A stretch of 64,000 bases of DNA from Gamsiella multidivaricata. Taxonomy: Eukaryota > Mortierellomycota > Mortierellomycetes > Mortierellales > Mortierellaceae. The translations under genes and the position numbers were made by a program. Of the stretch, positions 49,120-62,102 are shown piece by piece (the stretch's first letter is position 1; each line of letters opens with the position of its first letter). The notes below the pieces were generated by a model, which searched no databases, was not told where the DNA came from, and worked only from the letters and a program-made list of their open reading frames with translations. The DNA lies in the NCBI RefSeq assembly GCF_025024155.1, contig NW_026251761.1, forward strand, positions 186,001 through 250,000, in the 5' to 3' direction.

Positions 49120-50807
49120 ATGAAGGGATACAACAGCGTGGGCATTGCCATGTAAAATAGCATATGCCCAATGCAATGCATGTACTCCACCGACAGTTCA
49201 GATTCAGACTGTGCCCAGTACACCACTGCTTTTGGCTTTTTTAGGCAGCCAAAAATTTGATGGCAACAAAAACATGCTCGGCACCTGTGGACAGTTTCAA
49301 GCTGATCTCCTCGCGCGCCTGGTGCTTTCTCGCAAATTATCCTAGAGCTTAAGAGATCCAAGTGGGAGAAGAAGACGATAAAGTAAGTAGAGAAGACAAA
49401 AACAAAAGGAAGGACAAAAGCGCCTTGACGACCAAAGGACGACGGCCCAAGGATAAAAAAGACTCTTTAGCTAGCATGCAGGTTCTCGGCGCACAGCGCA
49501 TGAGTCATTTCAAAGAAAACCGATACATATCGCCGAGTTTCTTTTTCAATGTCTTGCCCATACATGCGTTGAGCATGTCGTGCGAACCTTTTTAATCCCT
49601 CCTGTTCCTGCGGGAGCGCCTGATGATTTTTTTATTTCGCACGCGTGTTTTTTTTGGCGGCTATTGTTGGTCCCTGAAAGAGGTAGCGGTGGCGGCAGCT
49701 GAAGAAGGCTGGGAAGATGAAACCGTAGTCGAACTGACAGATGGGTGAAGCAAGCGAATGAAAATATGAGGCAGATCTGGTTTAGAGGCTCGCTGCGGTT
49801 TGATGGGTATGCTCATGACAGCTATCAAATGCCAGGTAGGTTGAGCTGGTCTAGCGAGTTGTGGGTCGATGCAGAGCCGGGGGGGTTCTACTAACATGGT
49901 GCTGCTGTTTGTGTGCGTGGATACAGCTTTGCTGTAGCTTCTGGGGCCTCAAGGGCCAAGGCTACCCGCACTGAATTCACGTAAGAACTCAGAGTACATT
50001 TTTTTATTGCCAGTTTTTCTTTGTCTCGGCCAGGTCAATAAGCTGCAAAGGATCAATAAGGTCGAATCACACGATGCAAGCAATATCTGAGTCCGAAGAT
50101 CCATGGTGCCCAGACATGTGCACATCTCCCTCTGTTTCGTGATCGAGGCTACGAGCTCCCACCATTCTACCATTCTTGATGCCGATCAGCAGTCAATGAT
50201 CAATCGCACGGTAGACTTGTGTAACAGTTGACCGACAGCCAATGGATGACGAGAGTCTGTGGAGAAGAATAAGGCCCAGGCTGGAGAAATGACCAAGATT
50301 CGCGATCTATTCATCCAGCAAAAGCAACCACGCCAATCGATTCGCGACGGCTACATTGTTTAGGTAGAATGCTGCTGTTTTGGCCTCGGGGGCCATGTCT
50401 AAGGCATAATGGGAGCCCGAAGACCTTCGAAGAGTCATGTTGAGCACTCTCTAAGAGCAAGGTCAATCAATTCTTCAATTGCACGATCTTCTTTCAGTAG
50501 TGTTGCTTGTCACGCCGAACCTCGGTCCCTCCATCTCTTGACATGAATGGCATCCTCTCCAGTCCATCCATTCACTTCGCCATAACACACCTCCACAGCT
50601 CCTTTCCTCCGCCAGTCGTTGCAGTGGTGCAACTCTGCAGCGTAAAAGCAACAGCAGTCGAGCTGTTTCCTCTTTCCCTATTCCTATGACGCTCTACTTT
50701 TTCCCCCTTGCGACCATTCATTCTTTCGGACCTCACTCTGTCTCTGCTTTCTATTGTACGCATTGTAATATCACCTGTACTATCCCTAATAATAAAGTGC
50801 TGGCATC
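49120..50807. other. Intergenic region upstream of the triple-START gene
   Basis: About 1.7 kb with no supported gene. A pyrimidine-rich segment from about 50580 to 50780 (TTTCCTC, CTCTGTCTCTGC) precedes the start codon of the next gene and is likely its promoter and leader. Confidence 0.5.
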
Positions 50808-53800
50808 ATGGATCTCAACCACGACAGGTCAGTTGGTTATCTCACGCTCAGGATGATGCCCTTTTGAACACTTTCGGTTCGCCCGTTAAATGTATCCATT
50901 CTACTTACTTTTCGACTACAGTGCCACGGAACGGTACACCGAGACTTTGAACTCGGCCCTTACCTACTTCAGCTCGCTAGCACAGTCGAGTGCTGGCTGG
51001 AAACGACTCTCGTCAGCATCTGTCCGCCCATCAAGTATGGCATAACTGACAGTCGTGTTCAGATACTCAAACAAACAATGCCCGATCAGTACTATGTCGT
51101 CTCACACTTCCCTATCCTGCTCCTCGTCCTTTAGGAAATGGTACGCCAGGATCGTCAGGCACTGGAAGAAGAGGCAGCAGCTCGGCATCATCATCGCTAC
51201 TCAGTGCCACCCTGACCGGGGGGTCAGCAGCCTCGGCTGCAATCGAATCTCTATTGCCGTCCATTTCAGTGTCTAAGAAGAGTGTGCCAGGCAAATCAGC
51301 AGAGATTGTCAGGGCGAGCATCACACTCCCAGGATTAAACGAGCAGACTGATCTCGAGGACTGGAGAGCTGTGCTTGAGTGTACTGGAGCCCGAAAGATC
51401 TGTAAGAATCAAGATTTTTTTTTTTCTAGATAGATAACATTACGCCTCTCTCGAATTGTTTTTCTGAAATACCCTTATTATTTGATGCAATTGATGGATA
51501 GGGGATCCAATGGTGGAGAGTTCATCGGTCTTGATGACCTTGGATGATTCCACTTGTATAACAAAAACACTCTTCAAGACAACTTGGCCAACGAGGTATG
51601 GATTCTTCAATCCAAATCGAGCACATGGCCTTGGATGATGCTTTCTGATCCATGGAACCAAGTGGAGCTAAGATAATTATGCTCACTAATCGCTGTTATG
51701 CATTGCATGTGAGTTACAGCCCTAGAGATGCCCTTCTCATCGAGACAACTCTTTTGGACCATAACGCAGTGTTGCACATCGCCACGTCGATCAAACCATC
51801 AGAGGACGACCCCATTTTTTTGCGACCCTCGCCCCCACATGTGCGCGCCTATCTGCCGCTCGTCGTGTGGCATATTCAACTCGTTCCTGCAGATCTGGAT
51901 GACACGGCTTCTTTCACGTCCTTCAACTCATTAACGGCCTCGCAAAACAAACCTGTGATGCCTCGCCATTCCATCCGGGTCAGCTTCTACTACCAAATTG
52001 ATATGAGAGGATGGGCCATCAATTCTTCAGTCTCAATGCAGTCGCATGTTCCGTCGTGTATCGCCAATGTCTATCGATTACTGAGACGCCAGGGAGTACC
52101 ACCGCATGTCAGCCGACACAGTTCCAGGATACAGCTGGACTTGAATGAGTATGATCCTACAACAGGAATCTACGAACTTCGCTACGATGTCATTCCTGCT
52201 GACTCGGACAATTTGTTGACGGAGCGACGGACTATCTCGAGCGCGGTGAAACAATTTCGCCTGGGTGGCCCTCTCATCGAGGAAGATCCTGAACTGATTC
52301 AAGAAAGCCGAAGCTCATCGAACATACCACAAGAATTGCTGTTATCAGATGAGGACGAAATAGACGAGCTGGATAATGAACATTCCAACGAAGCGTTACG
52401 GACCGGCTATGTGGACGTGGAGCTGGATGGCGAGAAATGGGGTCTGGGCACCGATATCGTCGTACACATATTCATGAATGATATTGAAGATGAAGAGTTC
52501 GTTCAAGAACATGTGGAGTGTCTCAAATACATGGGCCGAGATCGTTATATTCTCCGGATGAAGCATACGGAAATTGACTCGCACCAGGGCGCCATCAACG
52601 TCAAGCTTCGGATTGAGCGGATACCGCAGCAGCAGCAGCACTCGGGAGGGACTAATCTCCTCAGTCATCAGCAACTTCGATTCCAGCGTCAGCAGCAGGA
52701 ACAGGAGCGACAAAACCAACAACATCAAGAGAAGGGCCAGGATCAGATTACCCCATGTGACATGAGCGGAATGATTGTATCGGTAAATGGCCAGGAAAAA
52801 AACATCTTGCCTCTTCATCGACCATCCATGCAGGGCGTCAAACGAGGCAGTATGTCGTTACAGGAACAGCTGGAGCTCAGTCAGCAGATTGTGCAAGAGG
52901 TCGATGATAGTCCATCCCACTGGCGCGGAGGTTCCGATAGCCACGATGGACTGGAAAGCAGGACGACAGTATCACCATTGCTCCTGATGTCATCTTCGAT
53001 GTCGATCACGAGGCAGAGTCTTAACCGGAGTAGCCAAAGTATTTTAAGCAACGGCACCAGCACCATGTCGCCTGGAAACTCGAACCCTAGCAAGGTCAAC
53101 AGCAGTTACAGTTACTTCAACTCTCTGTTGCATGAACCGGCATCCTCATGGAAGGCAATTGTGAAGCAACGCGGTGTTCAGGTCTCAAAGCTCGAAGTTC
53201 AGGGACATGCACATGGAATCGTCAAAGGCGAGGGTGTCTTTGAGGACTACTCGATCTGGGACATCAAAGCGGCGCTGGATTGTGCCTCAGCGCGAAAGAT
53301 TTGTATGTCCCTTCTATGCCATTTTATTTTACTTGTGTAAGTTGGTATTGAACCCGGGGACAAACATTTATTGACATGTGTGTTTATTCTAATCATAGGG
53401 GATAAGATGTTTGACGAATCGCACATGCTCATGCAAGCCACGCCGAGTTCGACCCTGAATTATGTACGATTAAAAGGATTCTGGCCTACAAGGTAATTCA
53501 GCAACGATGTTCACGCATAAGCCCTTGAACATTGCCCCTCCTTGCGGATGAGAGCATCTAACAGCAGAGTCGTTTTGTACTTATAATCTTCTTCATAGCC
53601 CAAAGGATATGGCGATCCTGAACACAACCTTTGTTACAAAGGATGCCATTCATTACTTCACCACTTCCGTAGATGATACAAATCAGTTTCCGTCGATTCC
53701 GCCTCCAGTCTCTCCGTTTGTTCGTTCAGAGGTCGTTGTCTCTGGCTGGTATGTGGAAGCGGTTAAGCCTAAGAGCGTGCGTATCGTCTATATTGCGCAG

Positions 53801-56800
53801 GCCTCACCCACAGGCTGGGTAGTACCGGGAACGGCCCTCGGCGCTATGACGACCGAGATGCCACTCTGCGTGGCAGAGGTGATTAAATACTTAGAGACGT
53901 ATGGTAGCCCACCCACGCTGGTCAGTATTCGCAGGGGACGCGCGCTGGGTGTCGACTACTCGCATGCGAACTCGACTTTTCGGCTGGAATACGTCCAGGA
54001 CAGCAATCCTATCTTTTCAGGACATAGGATATCGTCACAGCAGCATCAGCAACAGCAGCAGCAGGCTCAAAGGAGGGGCACGGCTGATTACGCAGTAGGA
54101 GTCAGAGCTGTAGAAAGTACACAGTTTAGTTCGCCAAAGATTGGACCAACAGACAAATTGCTGGCGGAGATACGCTTGGACGCTCGAGCGTGGGCCCGGA
54201 ATGGAGACTGCGAGATCATGATTGATCCGCCGCCATCTAAGGTTACTTGCAGTAACGTTCCACACGATGGCACTGGATATAGGTTGCGGATCGAACACTC
54301 GAGCGGGCGCGCAGTTCCAGCAGGTGGAAAGGTCCTTGTGATGGCACGAAAGTCTGCAAAGCCGGGCTGCGGTATCGTCGTCAATGGCGTGGCCATCAAG
54401 ATGCCGTCTATGGAGCATTTAGAAGGATGGACGCACCGAAAGGGACCGTCGTCAGAGAAGGATAGAGCACTTACATTGTCGCTGGTGGATGGTGTTTTGT
54501 CAGATAAGGAGAAGCAAGATGAGGATGACGATGACGGCGCGGGCACGAAAGCACACCACAAGGACACTTCAGTATCTCTTTCAGGAGAAAGCAGCCATGT
54601 GCAGGGTTTCCAAATGCCAGCAAATGGTTTGGACAAGAGGCGCTCGCCATCCGCAGTTCTGACGCCATTGCAGTATGCACAGGGAGCCATGGAGCTGTTG
54701 ACAAGGATCAAAGCCGATGCTGAGGACAGTTGGACAATTGTTTCTGACAGCAAAGGTGGTATGAGAGTGACCAAACGATTCATGCCGACCGAGATCTCTG
54801 ACCAAGTTCCTCTGGTCCGTGGCGAAAAAGTCATTGAAGGCTTCTCTCTGGAGGAGATAGCGACAGTGATCGGGACTCTCGGAACACGACCGAAACGTAA
54901 GTACTGAACCCCCCTAATCGATTGTTCTGCGCATCATTTGTACAGAAGATTCTTTGTTAATGACCATTTTGACGTCTTTAAAAACAGTCGACGGTTTATA
55001 CGAATCTGGCGAGATGCTTGAGTCGTTCGGTGCAGGATGCGCCATATATCACTATGTGCTCAAGAGTTACTTCCCGCTGCCGCTCCCGTAAGTCTTTTTG
55101 AGTACGATCAAATCCTGGGACACCTTATACTATCCTGTTCCCTCACGATAGGCTTCTTCTCTTTAGTGCTCGAGATCTGTACTTCGTAACTGTTACTGCC
55201 TCAGCGGACGCCAGCGCCCGTTGTCCTCAGATTGTTATTCTCTCGACATCCATTCCCTCGGAAGCTGCGCCCAGTCTTCCTGCACCTCCCTCTTCAAAGC
55301 CACCGCATCTTCGTCCACGCGCGCACCTGCATCTATCAGCGTGGATTCTGGAGGGCATCGATCCATATAGCTCCAGCCATCCTATTCCCTCAACCCGCGT
55401 CACTTACATGACGGCATTGGATCTGGGCGGATCGGTTCCTCAAAGGATCAGTGGCATGCTTCAGACGACTTTTCCGAAAATGATTACCCAAGTCGAAAAC
55501 TATTTGCAGCTCCAGGCAGCGCCACCAATTGTGAGGATTCCGGAGCAAACGATTGTTGGGCAGCCCATAGGTAAGACCTTATCATCCGTTGATTTCCTAT
55601 GGATACCGTCTATACAGCTTGTGCTTTGTTCTGCGTGGCATCTGACCGTTTTCCCCTTGATTTCAGACGTAGATGCCCTCTCAATCGATGACAACAGGCA
55701 GGAAAAGCCACTCGTTTTACCATCGATCATACCGTGGAATCAGCCTACCAACAGGATCCTCACACGAGAATTTAGGCTGAAGGACTCGTACTTTGAGATC
55801 TTGGTTCTATTCGATCAGTTTCGACTTTATCCATCTCGACTGGATTTGGCAACCGAGAGACGTAGCAGAAAAGCCAAAAAACCTCATGAAAAGTTGAGAA
55901 GCGATAGGGGACGGGTGATGGATGTGGATCAGGGCGGACAGGAGACGGCGGAGATGACGACTCTTGATGCTACTGAGGAGAAGACAAAGAACCGGACGGT
56001 CTTGGAGCTGGTGGTGGATTTGAAGCAGTATCCAGTAGGCTACAATATCATAACCAGCATCAAAGTTGACCCCGAATTCTTGCTTCAGCACAAGCAACAG
56101 CGCGACATGGGATTGAAGCAGCAGCAACAGATGGCAAACCTGACACCAAATCTCAAACTTGCAGGATCGACATCTGCAGCCTCGCTGACAACCGGTGTTG
56201 CCTCAGCCGGCAGTAGATTTATTGGAGGATTTGACGAAGGCGGATCTGCGATCGATAATAACAATCAAGTCTCTTATGATGGGGATATTGGCTACTCTGG
56301 GTGGTCAAAAACACCAACTTCTGAGGCTGCGAGTAGCGGAACTGGAATCGCAGCGGTACTTGGAAGTTCAGCCAATGTTCCGCGTGCTTTACCGTCATCG
56401 ACCTCATTGATCAGGATCCTGCCGCCGCCTATTACGGTCAATGTAATTGACATACCGCCTGCTCCCTCACACTCGTCCTCACTTTCGGGAATTTCGAGGA
56501 GAAGGAAGCATTTGATTATCATCACCGTCCCAGAAGCCGAAGTGAGCGTAACACATGCTAACGCTCAGTATCAAGCAGCAGCAGCAGCAGCATCTTTGGC
56601 ATCAAAGGGATTCGCACCGCACATTATATCTGGAACGACTGCTAAACCGGTTGTAACTACGGGTTCTGTCAGCGGCACCACATCCACAATGTTTTCCGCA
56701 GAGGATCGTGTTGACTCAAAGCAAAGTCGTCATCAGGCGTCCTCGAACTCTTCTCACGACGCCGATTCAGCTATTGAGGCTATCAGGCCAGCGCTCTCTC

Positions 56801-58500
56801 CTAATAACACACCAGTCCCACCAGAGGCTGCCAAGCCAACTCATCAGTCGGCACAGGCGGGGCAGGATCTTGAGACGCGGATGTTCCAGTTTGGCGTCAA
56901 GATCGACCGACTAGAACACAAGAGCCTAGATCACTCTGCTCTTCAAGTTACCAAGGACAGCCTTGACACGGCAGCTGACGAGAAAGAATGGGATGGAAAG
57001 GTCATGGTGGATGGTATACCCGCTAAGGTTATCACAGGATGGTCCAGGCAGGAACTTGGCTTCTTGGACGGCATGATGGAGGATGATGGCGAAACTTCAG
57101 GGCAGCAACGAGAACGTGGACAGTCATTTGCGAAAGAGAGCTCGCAGCGCAATGACGCGTATTCTGACAGGCGTAGAGAAGCTCCGAGCTCCGAGGAAGA
57201 AGACGACGAGCCTCAGTCTGGAAACCAAGAAGACGGCGAAGGACTTGGTCCAAAGACTACCACTCGTCGAAAGAAGCACCGACGACAGCAATTGGCCAAC
57301 GTGAATGAGAATCAGGAGTCAGGGCTGGCCAATGTCTCCCACCGCAGTTCAACCGGAATCACTTCTGACGAAGGCACGAATAGGACAGACACGACAGGAT
57401 CAAACACGCGCCCAACGAGCTCCATGTATGGCTTGTCCAACTTTTTGATGAGTGTTGGGTTGTTGGGGGATAGCTCCACTAGGGGATCCAAGGCGGATCA
57501 TGACCCAACAACCGGGGCACCAAGTGACGATTATAGTCATTCAAGTGTCGAGTATGATGACTTGGATGACGACCGTACAATTCGTGCGAGCAAGAGTGTT
57601 ATCAGAAGTAGGCTCAGTGGGATCCTGAGTAATAACGAAGGCAAGAGCAGGCGCGGTGGCGGCGAAAGGGAGCGGAGAGATGACGATCACGACCTCGATC
57701 TGGAGAGTTTGCATGGCTCCATTGTCTTTGAAGATTATGGAGAATACTCGGATGATGGATATAACAACAACGGCGGTCCGCACGGGAGCGTGCATCATGG
57801 AGAGGGAAAGGACAAGGAAATTTCTGACTGGGCGAGACACAGCAGCTCGGTCCGAAGAAGGAAAGGCAAAGAGGTCGTGTCAAGCGACCATCATCGTGAA
57901 CATGAGCAATCTTCCTTGAATATGTTGCGCGAAGGGGATCGTGGGCGTGACCACAGCTTAGAGCTAGATTCGGAAACAACCTCTTCGAATGTGAACCGCC
58001 ACCATTATCGCCGACGCGGCAGCCGATCCTCGATGCATCAGAACGGACGAAGTGGGCAGACGGTTGTGCGACGACATGGCTCAACAAACGGGGCTGATCA
58101 CCCACGATTCCGCGGCAGTAAGCTGTATTCATATAGCTTCAGGAACCTGTTCTGGTCTGCTGTTGCATGTTTCCTGGTCGGATTGCTGCTGAGAATCTAT
58201 GTGATCGGACCATCGTTCCTTAAGGCCGTCTCGTCCACGTCGGGCTCCAGTGCTAGCTCGGCGACTTATTACTACTACTACCATGCGCCCAAGCAGTCAG
58301 CGGTATCATCATCGTCCTCAAGAACGCTGTTGCCAACAGACGGTGCAGGGAGTCGAGGTAACCAGCATGCCCGTGCTCGGGAGGATGTAATGGATAATAC
58401 TGTTTGGCCGCATGGGATCCGGGAAGTCTTTACGGTCCGCCGTCTCCTGGGCTGGGATTTTGTTCTTTTGGCTTATCCGACCCAGGATGAACAGCGGTAG
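50808..58500 (+). CDS. Large protein with three START-like lipid-binding domains and a C-terminal membrane anchor
   Basis: Predicted 2268 residues. Exons: 50808-50827, 50922-51034, 51135-51401, 51502-51595, 51720-53302, 53399-53492, 53599-54896, 54988-55087, 55167-55570 and 55667-58500; the total closes to whole codons. Three START-like modules are visible. START1 (about 10-325) has TGARKIWDPMVESS, TWPTSPRDALLIETT and YYQIDMRGWAINSS. START2 (about 630-860) has SARKIWDKMFDE, FWPTSPKDMAILNT and VRIVYIAQASPTGWVVPG. START3 (about 1080-1310) has LDGLYESGEML, YFPLPLPARDLYFVTV and RVTYMTALDLGGSVPQ. The modules are separated by disordered Gln/Ser linkers. A ~800-residue acidic/basic disordered region precedes a single helix (LFWSAVACFLVGLLLRIYVI, about 2150-2175), so the protein is probably tail-proximally anchored with the START domains in the cytosol. 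START domains carry sterols or phospholipids, so transfer at membrane contact sites is plausible but inferred. The first 20-nt exon is the least certain part. Confidence 0.85.
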
Positions 58501-58690
58501 TCAGCATAGTCTCCACGGTAAAGTCAGCTAATGGCACTGTAGTACTATGGCTTTGTGGAAGTGAAGTCTTGCTTCCTTTACAAATTTTCAGTCTTGCTGC
58601 AAATGCCATTGTAAATAAAGCAATTGAACAAGCGTTGTATGCGAATTGTTAGTCTTATTGAATGTGATAAAAGCTATGGCCAAGATGTAT

Positions 58691-61630
58691 TTACAGGGCA
58701 TCAAAGTTGATGATGTGCAGTGCCTTTTTCCGCTCTCGTTCGTCTTCACGCTATGGACGAAGTACCAGAAGAAACAAGTATAAGTAACAGAATACACAAA
58801 ACAAGGGACAAACGGCTCTGAGGATGACTATAAAAATTAACAATGTCTTTACCTTCTCCATCCAATTGAGTCCAAGGACAACGCCTGCCAGCATCGCAAT
58901 AGTGGTTGCGAGGACAACAAACACCCAGGGAACATAGTCTCCTGGCCGGACATACAGCTCCAGTGTCCACTCGTCTGGTCCACCTTTCTTCTCTGCAAAG
59001 GTCGATGACACATTCTCCCCGAGCTGCTCTCCGGGAGCCAAGCCATATGCATCTGTATCCGGTTGCTGAGGAGGACGCGACTCGTCCTCCGCCTGGTACG
59101 GAATAATGATCAGCTGTGAGTTTGGAATGACACCTGCGTAGGTCGTGTAATGCTCAGGCTGGTTTCTGGTCACACCCACAAACAGCTCTTCCACGTAGTT
59201 GTTGGTTCGACCCAATCCAAAAAGCGAGTATGGCAGCGAGAGACCCAAATAGGTCGAGAATGGGTACTGAGCCACCTGGTTCGCTCGCTTCTTGCCAGAA
59301 GTGTCAAGTACTGTAAACTTAAACGTCGCGCCTGGATAGTTGACTCCAAAGGGTTTGGCCCCAGCCTTGGCGGGCTTCGTATCGTATTGGCCGCTCCAAG
59401 TTGGGCTAACACCGTTAGAGGCAAGGGTCTTCAAAAAGAAGGCGTCGTTGAAGTAGTTGTTGTGGATCATGGTGATAGCCCTTCCTGCCGCCTGTTGTCC
59501 AGTCACGCTCCTGAGCAACATAATATCCACAGTGCCCTGGTAGAGTTCAAAGCAGGAGATGAAGTCAGATTAGCTGGGTACATTTTGTGTGATCTTCTCG
59601 CATGGAAAAGCGTCAAGGAAATAAAAAAGGGCCACCTACGTCCTCATCGAGATCAAGGAACGCGGCAGCGCGGACGTCCTGCACGGAATTCAGCGCATCC
59701 GCTCCCTCTGTGACCTTAACAAAGGTCCGTCGTTTGGCGGCGACAGCTGAAGGCATGCATACGCTATCGTCACTCGAGCACAGGACTGACTGCAAGAGTG
59801 TTGCACTCGCGGGCTGATTGCTATCTCCTGCTGTGCCACTGACAACCAACAGATCAGGGTATCCGTCCAGATTGTAATCACCCACATGAACCGCCACTGG
59901 AAGTTTGCCCTTGAATCCAGGGTCCGTCAGAAGCAACTGTTGCCCCTCAGGCAGCACGTCGCTCAGCGGGAATCGCACAAGTGCCTGTAAAAGATGGGGA
60001 GATGTTAAATATGAGAATATCGACACGAAGGGGGGGGGCATTCTAAAGCCTTTTACTCTTACCCCTGGATCTGTATTGTGATCTGGATCAACATTGAACT
60101 TGAAATTTGGATCCGCCACACAAAGATTCGTGACTTGACGACACTCCTTCTGGCCCTTGGATGTGCATAATGGGACTTGCTGGTTGTAGTACACGTAAAT
60201 GGAGCAAAGGCCTTTGGTATCGCAGGCAGGCACCACGAGATCGACTGCTCCATCGCCATCAATGTCTGCAAATGCGACCTGTCCTGATCCTGCGGGCAAT
60301 AGTCCACTCGCGCCGAATGAAAAGCCCTGGTCTTTATTGTTCACATAAATCACATAGCTGTGCTGATCCTTGACAGCATCGTAACATGTTAGGAAGATAT
60401 CTATTCTCGAAATCGAAAGAAGTGTCGGTCATATTTCACTTTAGTAAAACCCAAGGTTGCCGACTAAAGACAATGTATATCGCTCGTACCTGCTAAACAA
60501 TCTCCATTGATGTCAACAAAGGCGCTAGAGTGCGGATCAGAGAGCGTGCATGCTGGTCCAGGTTCGCCCGTGAAATTCATTGGTGCCCTATTAAAACAAA
60601 AGTGGGTGTGTAAGTAAGTACCTTGCTTGCAAATCAGAATAAATATGAGGCGCATCATTTATTTTCTGAGTGGTTACCGCAGATCTCATCAAATTCCTTA
60701 CACTTCAAAGATCTTTCCTGGTGTTGCTTGGGAGTACACGTTCTTCCAAACAGACAATGAACTGGCTCCTGCCTGATATCCCTCAAAGGCATATCCCAGT
60801 AAGTCCGTCAGCATATCACCATTATAGTCGAACGCCATGGGCTGGTGAGGGGTTGCAGACGGAACTGTGATGAAATTGGGATCTAGTGCATTAACATAAA
60901 AAATTAAAGACCAGAAAAATCAGTACTACGATACTGTGGTGGATCCTCCGCATATTTGCAAGTAAGAACGATTCTTTACCCCATCCACTGTCAATGTCGC
61001 CTAAATATACCCGCATCATCAGTTCTCCATTGGGATTGTGCACGGGATCTGCCTGGCCCATAACTAAGAGATCAAGTTTGCCATCGTGGTTGAAGTCCCC
61101 TGGAACAATATTGGTGATGATGAATGGCTGCGGTGTCTGGGCAATAACGACCGTTGCCGACGGGAACAAAATGAAGGACCATGTGGCTAGAAAAAAGCGG
61201 AGAGGAGACCAAATATCGTTCGGTTAACAAAGGGTCGGTGCTCCCGCTGCTGAGATCTATGAATCGTGTTTCACAAAGGGATGAGTTACCATGATCCCAG
61301 AGATATACGCTGAACGAAGTTTGGTCATCCTTCAGGGTGATGATGTCCGTGCTATTTTTTTCCAACCGATGAAAGCGGTAATTGGAAAGCATCCTGGCAC
61401 GGTTAGTAGCAGGTAGCATATCCATTCTGAAAAGAGCGCCATGTAGGTTGTCGCTCTTACTATTTGTCTCCATTGAAGTCCGCAAACGCTGCAACAGTGC
61501 CCTGGATATCTTTGAGGTTCACATTTGAGTCAACGTTATAAAGTCCACTAGTGGGGTACTTTCTGGCAAAGGTTGATCCGATAGCGAACGTGAGCGCCAA
61601 GACTGTTGTGCTTGCGACTATCCTCATCAT
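58691..61630 (-). CDS. ITFG1/TIP (LINKIN)-like FG-GAP repeat membrane protein
   Basis: Predicted 714-residue type I membrane protein. Exons on the minus strand: 61630-61461, 61351-61290, 61186-60980, 60882-60702, 60587-60490, 60400-60063, 59984-59640, 59536-58853 and 58750-58691. A signal peptide (IVASTTVLALTFAIGSTFA) is followed by FG-GAP/VCBS-type calcium-binding repeats: AAFADFNGDKYTD, PGDFNHDGKLDLLVMG, FADIDGDGAVDLVVPACD and VGDYNLDGYPDLLVV. The C-terminal region matches human ITFG1: SLPYSLFGLGRTNNYVEELF, GVIPNSQLIIIPY, a helix VPWVFVVLATTIAMLAGVVL, and a short basic tail ending NFDAL where human has HFDAM. In animals the family takes part in cell adhesion and binds RUVBL1/2; its role in fungi is unknown. 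It is convergent with the triple-START gene, whose stop is 190 nt away. Confidence 0.93.
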
Positions 61631-61834
61631 GGGTGACTGTGCGTGTCAAGGATGAGGAGCTGAGTCCCGTTGATGCTCGTAAAAGATGGCGAGAATGAAT
61701 CCACTTGCTGAGTTGAATACGCTGAGGGGCTCTTTGAATGAATGTGCGCGTTCTGGTTGTCCTTGTAATAAAACGAAAGCGGTGTGGCAGAACAAAGGGA
61801 AGAGGGGAGGGTGAGCAGAGAACGCTGATAGCCC

Positions 61835-62020
61835 CTATTTGCACGTGATCATTCCAAGTTGAGGGGGGCACCTCATCGATGATAGAGAATGCTTTGCCAT
61901 AGACACATAGACGAGCACACAGAGAGACAAGGCAACAAGAAGAATCGTTATATAGTTTTCTGATGGATATGATAGATATGGTTTATTTTTGAATACGTTC
62001 CTGTCTCCCGGCCCACTCAT
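61835..62020 (-). CDS. Small single-helix membrane ORF upstream of the ITFG1-like gene
   Basis: A 61-codon minus-strand frame with an ATG start: a polar N-terminus (SGPGDRNVFKNKPYLSYP), one clear hydrophobic helix (YITILLVALSLCVLVYVSMA) and a short tail. It ends about 205 nt upstream of the ITFG1-like ATG on the same strand. It could be a small tail-anchored protein, an upstream ORF in the ITFG1 leader, or chance. No family is recognised. Confidence 0.3.
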   Translation of the reverse strand: MSGPGDRNVFKNKPYLSYPSENYITILLVALSLCVLVYVSMAKHSLSSMRCPPQLGMITCK

Positions 62021-62051
62021 CTTCCTCCTCCACTCGTGATCCTGTTGTCCC

Positions 62052-62102
62052 GTTGCACCCGTTGTGCCCGCTGCTGTTCTGTTGCACCCGTTGTGCCCGC
62101 TG
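62052..62102. repeat. 22-bp direct repeat, two copies
   Basis: The 22-nt segment beginning GTTGCACCCGTTGTGC occurs at 62052-62073 and 62081-62102, seven bases apart. Confidence 0.9.
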
